A stretch of DNA of 25,118 nt from Chloroflexota bacterium (lineage in GTDB: Bacteria > Chloroflexota > Dormibacteria > Dormibacterales > Dormibacteraceae), in the NCBI GenBank assembly GCA_005880175.1, contig VBJR01000226.1:15404-40521 (forward strand). The letters are read 5' to 3'. The translations under genes were made by a program, and so were the position numbers. The notes beneath the pieces were generated by a model. It worked only from the letters and a program-made list of their open reading frames with translations. It was not told the origin of the DNA and did no database searches. Shown one piece after another: positions 15,332-22,271 of the stretch (position 1 is its first letter; the number at the start of each line of letters is the position of its first letter).

Positions 15332-15883
15332 TCACCTCTCTTCCCGCAGGACCCTGCGCAGGCGGGCCAGGCCCCGTCGGATGTCCGACTTCACGGTGTT
15401 GACGTTTCTCCCCAGCACCTCGGCCACCTCCTCGATGGGCAGGTCCTCGTAGTAGTGCCAGACGATCGCCGCTCGCTGGGTGGGGGTCAGGGCGGCCAGG
15501 GCCCGTCGCAGCTCGTCTCCCACCAGCCAGTCGGCCTCGATCGAGCGGCCGTCAGTCGGACGGAGTCGATCGATCAGGTCGCCGAGGTCGGGCAGCCGGA
15601 CCACCGACCGCCAGGGATTGCGGATCCCCTCGAGGCATCGTCTCGTCACGATGCCGAGGAACCACGGCCGGAAGCACCTGCCGGGCTTCAGGTTCGCGAG
15701 CCGCCGCCAGGCCCGCACCGCCGCCTCCCACACGCGATCCTCCGCGTCGCTGGGCGCCTGGAGGATGCGATAGGCCACCCGGTACGCCACCAACAGGTGC
15801 GGCCGGATGAGCTCTTCGAACGCGTCCTCGCTGCCCCCGAGCGCCAGCCTGATCAACTCGGCCTCGGGCTCATCAACCACGCT
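15332..15883 (-). CDS. ECF-type RNA polymerase sigma factor
   Basis: 183 aa from GTG 15883, with GAGGAAG about seven bases upstream. Longer in-frame extensions exist but look non-coding. Sigma region 2 spans about 17-85 (FEELIRPHLLVAYRVAYRIL, then PSDAEDRVWEAAVRAWR). Region 4 spans about 125-180 (LTPTQRAAIVWHYYEDLPIE, EVAEVLGRNVNTVKSDIRRG). The divergent LPDLGDLIDRLRPTDG linker connects them. It is the first gene of a four-gene operon, followed at +7 bp by the tethered binding protein. By analogy with other ECF pairs the next gene would control it. Its target promoter is unknown; autoregulation is likely but I could not identify a promoter with confidence. Confidence 0.9.
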   Translation of the reverse strand, partial: SVVDEPEAELIRLALGGSEDAFEELIRPHLLVAYRVAYRILQAPSDAEDRVWEAAVRAWRRLANLKPGRCFRPWFLGIVTRRCLEGIRNPWRSVVRLPDLGDLIDRLRPTDGRSIEADWLVGDELRRALAALTPTQRAAIVWHYYEDLPIEEVAEVLGRNVNTVKSDIRRGLARLRRVLREER

Positions 15884-16045
15884 CTCTTCCTCACGCCTCC
15901 TGTACGGGCGCGCGGCGCCCGACGGGTGCAGCCGATTCGCGATTCTTACGGGTACCGCCGAGATACGTGCAAAGCGGGCCACCAGCGCCTGGTAGAGGCC
16001 GAGTTCAAGCTCCGCCGGAGACTGCGCGGGTCCCGGCATCTCGAA

Positions 16046-16096
16046 TTCCCGTCGCGATTTCCCGGCCGGTCGGGAAGCCCACCGATGACTCGGGAA
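16046..16096. promoter_or_regulatory. Cluster of TTCCCG/CGGGAA half-sites between divergent operons
   Basis: Four half-sites occur in 51 bases: TTCCCG at 16046-16051 and 16059-16064, then CGGGAA at 16071-16076 and 16091-16096. The inner pair forms a perfect inverted repeat with a 6-base spacer. The cluster is 66 bases or more upstream of the membrane protein gene and about 160 bases from the sigma gene start. It could bind a dimeric regulator, for instance the LuxR-type regulator of the plus-strand operon. Confidence 0.5.
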
Positions 16097-16161
16097 ACCG
16101 GTTCGTCCGATCCTGCCCACAGGCCGAGCGCGGGCCGGCCACACTGTGAGGAGGAATTGAC

Positions 16162-16836
16162 ATGTCGGATCGCAGGCTCCTGGCGCTGGGCGCCCTCACC
16201 GGTCTCGGGTTCGCGGTCGTGGAGCTGGCGGGCGTGGTCGTCGGAGGCGCCGCCAACCCCGTTCCGTTCGACATCGTGCCGTCAGCGGCCACCGCGGCGA
16301 GGGCCGCCAGCACCCCGATGCCGGTGGGCGTCTGGGTCGGCCTCGGTATGGAGGTGTTCGCCACGCTCCTGCTGCTCGCCTTCGTGGTCCGGGCGGCGGC
16401 CGCGGTGCGCCCGGCGGACGCGGGCGGCCTGCTGGCGCGGGCGGCGCTCGGCGCCGGGATCGTGAACGTGGCGGTGACCTTCGCGTCCTTCGGCTTCTTC
16501 GCGGCGCGCTACGCCGGCTCTGGCCACGGGCTGGACGCGCAGAGCATCACACTGCTCGCGTACCTGAACTGGGGCTCCTACTTCATGACCTGGCCGAGCA
16601 TGGCGGTCTTCGTCGGCGCCATCGCCGCGGGCGCGCTGCGCACCGGCGCGGTGGCCGGCTGGGTGGCCTGGGCCGGCGTCGTCGCGGCCGCCGCCGGCCT
16701 GATCGGCTGCGCGGACCCGTTCAACCTCGGCCAGCTCGCGCAGCTCCTGGGACTGGCCTGGATCGCGGTCGCGAGCATCGCCCTGGCGGTGCGCCATGCG
16801 GGCGCGACCCGGGCGCCGGCGGCGGCCGCGGCGTGA
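16162..16836 (+). CDS. Polytopic membrane protein, first gene of a two-component operon
   Basis: 224 aa; ATG 16162 is preceded by GAGGAGG seven bases upstream. About six hydrophobic segments are visible: GALTGLGFAVVELAGVVVGG, WVGLGMEVFATLLLLAFVV, GAGIVNVAVTFASFGFFAA, YFMTWPSMAVFVGAIAAGAL, AGWVAWAGVVAAAAGLIG and LLGLAWIAVASIALAV. No catalytic motif is apparent and I do not recognise a named family; it resembles DUF4386-like small membrane proteins only in general layout. Its stop overlaps the GTG of the histidine kinase gene, so it is probably translated with the kinase and may act as a membrane partner or sensor. Confidence 0.8.
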   Translation: MSDRRLLALGALTGLGFAVVELAGVVVGGAANPVPFDIVPSAATAARAASTPMPVGVWVGLGMEVFATLLLLAFVVRAAAAVRPADAGGLLARAALGAGIVNVAVTFASFGFFAARYAGSGHGLDAQSITLLAYLNWGSYFMTWPSMAVFVGAIAAGALRTGAVAGWVAWAGVVAAAAGLIGCADPFNLGQLAQLLGLAWIAVASIALAVRHAGATRAPAAAAA

Positions 16837-18772
16837 GCCGCTGGGTCGTCCGGGCGGCACTGGCTGGCGGGGCGCTCTGCGCCCTGCTGGCCGCCGGCCT
16901 GTTCGTGCTCGGGCTGCCGAGGGTCGGCGCCTCGCGCCCGGGCTACGCCGACTTCGCGACGGCCACGCTGCTGGTGTTCACGCTGGTGTGCTTCCTCGTG
17001 GCCGCCGTGCTGGCGGCGCGCTCCCGCGAGCCTCTGGCGACCTACGCGGCGGTGATGCTGGCGGTCGTGGGCGGCGCCGGGGCGCCGTACACCGACGCCC
17101 TGGCCGGCCAGCCGGCGCTGTTCGTGCCCGCCCGGCTCGGCACGTTCCTGCTGCCGCTCCTGGTCGTCGGCTCCTGCTCATCTTCCCGACGGGACGGCCG
17201 GTGCCGCGCTGGGCGGCCGTGCCGTACGGGGTCTGGGCGGCGGTGCTGCTGGTGGTGATGCTGGCGACCCCGCCGTATCCACCCGGCGACCCGCCCGACC
17301 TGTGGGGCCAGCTCATGGCGCTCGGCTTCCTGGGCGGGCTAGCCTGCGCCGTCTGGCGGTGGCGGCGCGTCTCCGACGCGGAGGCCAGGGCGCAGACCCG
17401 CTGGGTCCTGCTCGGGCTGGCCACGGCGATCGCCGCCGTCCTGGTCGGGTCATTCGTGCCCGCACTCGCCCCGGGCTCGGCCGGCGCCGCCATCGGGTTC
17501 GCGATCGTGACGCTGGGCTCGCTCGCCCTGCCGGTGACGGTCGCCGTCGCGGTCACCCGCTATCGCCTCTGGGACGTGGACCTCGTCATCAACCGCGCCG
17601 CGGTCTACACGGCGGTCGCCGGGATCCTGCTGGCGGCCTACCTGGCCATCGTCCTCGGCGCCGAGGCGCTGCTCGCCGGCCGTGGCCAGGAGCTGCTCGC
17701 GCTGGCCGCCGCCGGCGTCGTGGCGATCGCCTTCCAGCCGCTCCGCCAGGGCCTGCAGCGGCTGGTCAACCGGCTGATGTACGGCGATCGCGACGACCCG
17801 CGCGGGCTGCTCCACCGCCTGGCCGAGGCGCTCGACGAGAGCGTCGCCGGCGAGAGCGTCCTGCCCCGCATCGCGACCACGGTGGCGACCGCCCTGCGGC
17901 TGCCGGACGCCGCCGTCGCGCTGCGCGACGGGACCGTCTTCGCGGCGGCCGGGGCGGAGGCGACCGCGCCGCCCGACCTGCTCCGGGTGCCGCTCGTCCA
18001 CCAGGGCGAGGAGCTCGGCGAGCTGCGGCTGGTGCCGCGGAGCCCGCGCGACCCGTTCACGCCCCGCGACCTGGACCTGGTCCGCGAGCTGGCCGTCCAC
18101 GTCGCGGCGGCGGCGCACGCGGTCCTTCTCGCGATCGCGCTGCGACAGTCGCGCGAGCGGCTCGTGACAGCGCGTGCGGAGGAGCGCCGGCGCCTGCGCC
18201 GCGACCTCCACGACGGGCTGGGGCCGCAGCTCGTCAGCCTGGCCCTGAAGCTGGAGGCTGCCCGCAACCGGAGCGAGGCCGACGAGCGGATGCGTGAGCT
18301 GCTGACCGCCCTGGCCGGCCAGACGCGCTCCGTGATCGCGGACGTGCGCCGGCTGGTGTACGCGCTGCGGCCGCCGGCTCTGGACGAGCTCGGCCTGCTC
18401 GGCGCGCTGGCCCAGGTGGGGGCGGCGGCCGGCGACGCCATCGAGTTCACGTTCGACCGGCCGGAGCGGGTTCCTCCGCTGCCGGCGGCGGTCGAGGTGG
18501 CGGCCTATCGCATCGCCCAGGAGGCGCTGACCAACGTGATCCGCCACTCGGGCGCGCGGCGCTGCACGCTGCGCCTGGCCGTCACCGGCGGCGAGGTGCG
18601 GCTGGAGGTGACGGACGACGGCGCCGGCATCGCGCCCGGTGCTCCGGCCGGGGTCGGCCTGCACTCGATGCGCGAGCGCGCCGAGGAGCTGGGCGGCCGG
18701 CTGGAGGTCGGCTCCGCCGAGGGTGGCGGCGGCCACATCGTCGCCTTCCTGCCCTGCGCGGGCGGGGCCTGA
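16833..18772 (+). pseudogene. NarL-type sensor histidine kinase, interrupted by a one-base deletion
   Basis: The GTG start at 16833 overlaps the upstream stop. The N-terminus is a membrane domain of several helices. At 17170-17172 GTCGG-CTCCTG lacks one C: the first frame reads LLPLLVVG and then drifts into SCSSSRRDG, while the next frame resumes with LLLIFPTGRPVPRW. The rest is complete: further helices with RYRLWDVDLVINRA, a GAF-like segment (about 17800-18120), a HisKA_3 box EERRRLRRDLHDGLG with the phospho-His at 18209-18211, an N-box ALTNVIRHSGAR, G-box DDGAGI and GVGLHSMRERAEELGG. One base would restore about 646 aa. As no other damage is seen, a read error or very recent mutation is likely. 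The partner is the response regulator downstream. Confidence 0.8.
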
Positions 18773-18773
18773 C

Positions 18774-19418
18774 GTGGAGACGATCCGCGTGCTGATCGTG
18801 GACGACCATCCGATCTTCCGGGACGGCATGGCGCAGCTCCTGGAATCGGTGCCGGGCTTCGAGGTCGTGGGGGAGGGCGCATCGGGGGAGGACGCGATTC
18901 GACTGGTCGCCGAGCTGGCCCCCGACGTCGTCCTGATGGACATCGGGATGCCGGTCATGAACGGGATCGAGGCGACCCGGGCGGTGCTCCAGCTCCGGCC
19001 GGGCGTGCGCGTGCTGGTGCTGACCATGTACGAGGAGCCGGAGTCGGTGTTCGCGGCGCTGCGCGCGGGCGCCCGCGGCTACCTGCTGAAGGACGCGAAC
19101 GCCGACGACATCACGCGCGCGATCCACGCCGTGGCGCGGGGCGACGCGATCTTCGGCCCGGCGGTGGCGGAGCGCCTGGCCGGCTTCTTTCGGCAGGGCA
19201 CTGCGGACCGGCCGCCGGCACCGTTCCCCGAGCTCACCGCGCGCGAGACCGAGGTGCTCGACCTGATCTCCCGGGGCATGACCAACCAGGAGATGGCCGC
19301 GCACCTCGGCGTCTCGCTCAAGACCGTGCAGAACCACGTGTCCAACGTGCTCGCCAAGCTCCACGTGGTGGACCGCACGCAGGCCGCGATCCGCGCCCGC
19401 GAGGCCGGCCTGGGCTAG
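18774..19418 (+). CDS. NarL/LuxR-family response regulator
   Basis: 214 aa from GTG 18774, one base after the kinase stop. The receiver domain has the acidic pair Asp10/Asp11, phospho-acceptor Asp56 (VVLMDIGMPVMNG), Thr84 and Lys106 (GYLLKDA), so all switch residues are present. After a Pro-rich linker the LuxR-type HTH (about 154-214) reads LTARETEVLDLISRGMTNQE, then VSLKTVQNHVSNVLAKLHV. It should be phosphorylated by the upstream kinase and bind DNA as a dimer. The TTCCCG/CGGGAA cluster upstream of the operon is one possible target. The receiver and HTH are both intact. Confidence 0.92.
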   Translation: METIRVLIVDDHPIFRDGMAQLLESVPGFEVVGEGASGEDAIRLVAELAPDVVLMDIGMPVMNGIEATRAVLQLRPGVRVLVLTMYEEPESVFAALRAGARGYLLKDANADDITRAIHAVARGDAIFGPAVAERLAGFFRQGTADRPPAPFPELTARETEVLDLISRGMTNQEMAAHLGVSLKTVQNHVSNVLAKLHVVDRTQAAIRAREAGLG

Positions 19419-19485
19419 TCTCCTCCAACTCGCGCACGTGCTCACTGTGCTCCTCATAGCGAGGTCTCATCTGTAGCGCTGGGCC

Positions 19486-19509
19486 GGCCGGGTCAGGCCC
19501 TGACGGGCC
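19486..19509 (+). terminator. Weak stem-loop after the response regulator gene
   Basis: GTCAG/CTGAC pairs around a GCC loop and is extended by GGCC/GGCC-type pairing across a small internal loop, about 70 bases after the stop. There is no T-run. It separates the regulator gene from a convergent pseudogene. The call is tentative. Confidence 0.3.
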
Positions 19510-19599
19510 CATGCGGCGGACCAGGGCGCACCTCCGGTGCGAAGGGTGGGCCGGGCGCGGTGCAGCAGCGTCCGGACCAGCTCACGGCTGGCGTCCGCA

Positions 19600-19773
19600 T
19601 CCGCGGCTCATCGAACTGATCCCCGGCGCCAGCCTCACCGCCGCTCGTCTTCGCGGACGGCCGCGACCGCGTCGCCAGCTCCCACTGGCGCCAGCGGGGC
19701 AGGCGGCCGTGCTCGGCGTGGAAGGCGGATGGCGTCGAAGGCCTGGTCGCGGTCCACATGTTTGGTTGCCATG
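19600..19773 (-). pseudogene. Decayed HNH_repeat protein gene
   Basis: From ATG 19773 the frame reads MATKHVDRDQAFDAIR, matching the start of the HNH_repeat gene ending at 11664. Two bases are then missing at about 19725 and the text continues in another frame as FHAEHGRLPRWRQWELATRS, almost identical to that protein's first repeat. Beyond that the similarity fades and the second repeat is absent. It is a broken, partial paralogue left by duplication or by separate insertion of related elements. Confidence 0.7.
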
Positions 19774-19879
19774 ATGCCGTGGCTGCGTCGGCCCGGACAG
19801 CCACGGCAGGCTCCGCAGCGTCAGGCGGCCTATCGCTCTGGAACGGTCAGATCAGAGCCGGGTCAGCGAGGACCCGCCT

Positions 19880-20566
19880 TCACCTCGACCGACTGCGCTC
19901 CCGTGCCGCGAGCTCCTGGAGACGCCGCGTCGCGACCCCGTTGTGTGGATCAATGGCGATCACATCATTGAACCTCTTCCTCGCCTCGTCGGTTGCTCCG
20001 ATGGCCACGTAGGCCCGCCCCAGGCGATTCAGGGCGGCGATGTCCTGAGGCACCTGGCTCACGATCGCCTCGTTGATGGCGATCGCGGCCTCCGGCGCGT
20101 CCGTCATCTCTGCAAGCTTTCGCAGGGCCGCGATGTCAGTAGGCAGTTCCAACCGCTGAACGGCGATCCGCTCCCGGCTGGCCGCCTTGCGCCGTTCGAT
20201 CGCCTCCATGTGTGGCGCCAACCGCGCACGCGCAGCCTTTCGATCGGCATCTGAGAAGAGGTGTGCGTACAGCTTGGCTTCGTCCGCCACGAGAGCCTCG
20301 TTGGCGAGGTCGAGAGAATCCGCCTCTTCCAGCTTCCGGTACCCGTCGCTCGGCGCCTTGTACACGTAGCCTCTGACGTACTCTACGACCGCTCGGCCAC
20401 CCCGGTCGATCGCGTTCTTCAGGCCGCGCTGGTAGTAAGACGGACGGTAAGGTTTGCCCGCGTTGTCCTTGATGCCTCGGCGGGTGATCTGATCAATCTG
20501 CCAGTTGAGATCACTAATGAGAGCGGCGATAGCGACGGCATCATCCACAGGAGTGCCCTTTCCCAC
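19880..20566 (-). CDS. TPR-repeat protein of unknown function
   Basis: 228 aa from GTG 20566. A second GTG at 20548 with AAAGGG seven bases upstream is an equally good start and gives 222 aa. Residues about 15-110 are a helical domain of no recognised family (LISDLNWQIDQITRRGIKDN, YYQRGLKNAIDRGGRAVVEY). Residues about 110-140 are a charged, coiled-coil-like helix. The C-terminus has two TPR-like units (about 157-214: PEAAIAINEAIVSQVPQDIA, ALNRLGRAYVAIGATDEARK, RFNDVIAIDPHNG). No signal peptide or membrane segment is present, so it is likely cytoplasmic. TPRs suggest a scaffold or partner-binding role. It follows the small gene at 20594 by 27 bases and may be co-transcribed with it. Confidence 0.75.
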   Translation of the reverse strand: MGKGTPVDDAVAIAALISDLNWQIDQITRRGIKDNAGKPYRPSYYQRGLKNAIDRGGRAVVEYVRGYVYKAPSDGYRKLEEADSLDLANEALVADEAKLYAHLFSDADRKAARARLAPHMEAIERRKAASRERIAVQRLELPTDIAALRKLAEMTDAPEAAIAINEAIVSQVPQDIAALNRLGRAYVAIGATDEARKRFNDVIAIDPHNGVATRRLQELAARERSRSR

Positions 20567-20593
20567 GTCAACTGACCTGGTGCGGCCTGTGGA

Positions 20594-20929
20594 TCATCCA
20601 ACCACGTCACGCGCAGGCGCCGCCAGACCTGCCGGGGGGCTCCCAGGGATGCGCCACTCGGTCAGGTTCTCGAAGGCGACGCTGGCGAACAGGTCGGCGG
20701 CCGCGTCCGGATCGCTGGCCAGGTCGGGGAAATCGAACCGCTTCTGCCAATACCAAGGCCGGCTGTCGAGCAGAGACTCGAAGCGCAGGCGCGGCGGCGA
20801 TTCGGCGGGCAGGGAGAGCGGCGCCGCCCCACGGTAGACGACCGGAGGCACCTCATCGTCCACCTGCCTGCCCACCCAGCATCGGTCGAGCTCGTCGACG
20901 AACGCCTCCGCCAGGGTCTGCACCCGCAT
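20594..20929 (-). CDS. Small unknown protein upstream of the TPR gene
   Basis: 111 aa from ATG 20929, without an obvious ribosome site. It is acidic and aromatic in the middle (PRLRFESLLDSRPWYWQKRF, DFPDLASDPDAAADLFASVA). No signal peptide or membrane helix is seen. I do not recognise the family. The codon pattern and ordered sequence make it a credible gene, and the short distance to the TPR gene suggests a small operon. Confidence 0.55.
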   Translation of the reverse strand: MRVQTLAEAFVDELDRCWVGRQVDDEVPPVVYRGAAPLSLPAESPPRLRFESLLDSRPWYWQKRFDFPDLASDPDAAADLFASVAFENLTEWRIPGSPPAGLAAPARDVVG

Positions 20930-21072
20930 GGCCGGAGCGTACCGCAGGTGCAGACCTTGTGGACCAGCGGCCTACGAGTGGTTCGGCGGGGCCCCGCTCA
21001 GCGTGACGGGCCACGAGCTCGCCCGGGCCAGGGTGGCACGTGGCCCGGTCACCGGACGGCCCAGCACCACGA

Positions 21073-21347
21073 TCAGCGCGGTGGAAGCAGCAGCTCCAGC
21101 TCCAGCTCGTGACGCAAGGCGATCCCGTCCAGCCCGACGCGTGGGATCTCCGGCTTGAACCGGCGCGCCTCGTCCACTGCGCCGCGATGGAGCGCGACGA
21201 GATCCCAGCCCAGGCGCTGGTAGAAGCGCAGGGCGGGCAGGTTGTCGTTGGTCGTGATGAGCCACAGGCGGCGGCAATCCATGGCCGTCGCCTCGGCCGC
21301 GGCTGCCGCGAGCAGGGCACGGCCGACTCCACGACGTTCGACCAGAC
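21073..21347 (-). pseudogene. GNAT acetyltransferase, C-terminal half only
   Basis: The frame reads SLVERRGVGRALLAAAAAEA, with the acetyl-CoA loop RRGVGRA, then MDCRRLWLITTNDNLPALRF, YQRLGWDLVALHRGAVDEAR, KPEIPRVGLDGIALRHELEL. This is the second half of a GNAT domain, including the strand and helix that bind the cofactor. The N-terminal half, with its substrate-binding strands, is missing and is replaced at about 21348 by the end of a STAND regulator fragment in a different frame. It should not be functional. Confidence 0.75.
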
Positions 21348-21788
21348 TGCCAGGGACACCAGCACCGCGCCCTCGTCGAAGCCCGGCGCCAGCTGCTCGG
21401 CCGCCGCCAGAGCCAGACGCGTCTTGCCCACGCCGCCGGTTCCGGTCAGCGTGAGCAGCCGCGTTCTGCCGGCGGCCAGGATACGGACGATATCCGCGAC
21501 CTCCCGCTCTCGATCGACGAGGGGCGTGAGGGGAGCCGGGAGCGCCAGGCGCTCGCTGCGGGGGGAGACCCTGGCTTCGAGGGCCGCGCGTTCCTCGTCA
21601 CCCAAGTCGAGGGCGCTCGCCAGCGCCCGCACGGTGTGCGGATACGGGTGCTGCCGGATGCCACGCTCGAGAGCGCTGATGGCCCTGGCGCTGAGACCGG
21701 CCCGCGCGGCCAGCTCCTCCTGGGTCAGTCCGGCGCGTTCGCGCAGGCGCCGAAGCAGCAGCCCGAACGGCGTCGCCCTCACTCCCAC
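21348..21788 (-). pseudogene. XRE-HTH / NB-ARC STAND regulator, N-terminal fragment
   Basis: The frame is open further upstream to 21965, but the part before about 21788 looks non-coding. Family sequence starts near GTG 21788/21782: TPFGLLLRRLRERAGLTQEE and LAARAGLSARAISALERGIR form an XRE-type HTH. PLVDREREVADIVRIL, then the P-loop LTLTGTGGVGKTRLALAAAE, form the start of an NB-ARC NTPase like those of large actinobacterial STAND regulators. It stops after GAVLVSLA at 21348, before Walker B, and the frame runs into GNAT sequence out of frame. At least 600 residues of the usual protein would be missing. Confidence 0.75.
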
Positions 21789-21811
21789 TGCCGTCAAGTG
21801 TGGGAGTGAGG
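21777..21811. promoter_or_regulatory. Perfect 12-bp inverted repeat at the start of the XRE gene fragment
   Basis: CCTCACTCCCAC (21777-21788) and GTGGGAGTGAGG (21800-21811) are exact complements around an 11-base spacer. The spacer and arms cover the candidate GTG starts of the XRE fragment and a minus-strand TTGACG. It could be an operator for autoregulation, or an RNA hairpin at the 5' end of the message. Confidence 0.5.
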
Positions 21812-22271
21812 ACAGGTGGCGCGCAGGCCGGCGGCGCTCAGTGCTCTGCCTGCCGCTGGGAGCTGGCCGGCGGCGGCGCGCTGATACATCGGTCTCCCTG
21901 CCCGTGGTGTCACCTACCAGGATCTCCCTGGAGCCCGATGGCCCAGTGTCGTAGCAACCGCCCAAGAATCAGAGCACCAGGTCCCAGGCCTGAGCGCCAC
22001 GCAGAACGGTTCGGAACGCGGCCCAGTACGGGCTCCAACCACGTCGTTTTGAACTGAACGGGCCGCGCTCAGCGATTTAGCAGCATCTTACGGCCCGGTT
22101 CCCGCTCTGTCCAGTTTCTCCTGGTATGTCTTCCCGTCCCGGACGGCCCCTGCCTCGCCCCTACCACCTGGGTGGTATCCGCGGACAGTGTCTGAGGCGG
22201 ATTCGCTCGGGAGCTGGCGACCCCAGGCTGTACGGCGATGAACCACCTCGACCGGACAGGGAGGAAGCCGC
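21812..22271. other. Intergenic region upstream of the MMPL gene
   Basis: 460 bases between divergent units. Apart from a 7-bp-arm palindrome at 22162 and the GGGAGGA ribosome site of the exporter I see no gene. A minus-strand frame overlaps the first 150 bases but looks like chance. Confidence 0.4.
22162..22177. promoter_or_regulatory. Candidate operator upstream of the MMPL exporter
   Basis: TACCACC and GGTGGTA form a perfect 7-bp inverted repeat around TG, about 95 bases before the exporter start. MMPL exporter genes are often controlled by TetR-type repressors that bind such palindromes. No TetR gene is in the window, so this rests on symmetry and position only. Confidence 0.35.

Noticed and set aside
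17450..19027. 525-codon minus-strand open frame opposite the kinase and regulator
   Set aside because: It is the mirror of well-supported HisKA_3, HATPase and receiver sequences; its own translation has no family features.
20853..21965. A single 370-aa XRE-STAND protein
   Set aside because: After 21348 the translation is out of frame with a GNAT domain; it is a chance read-through of two fragments.
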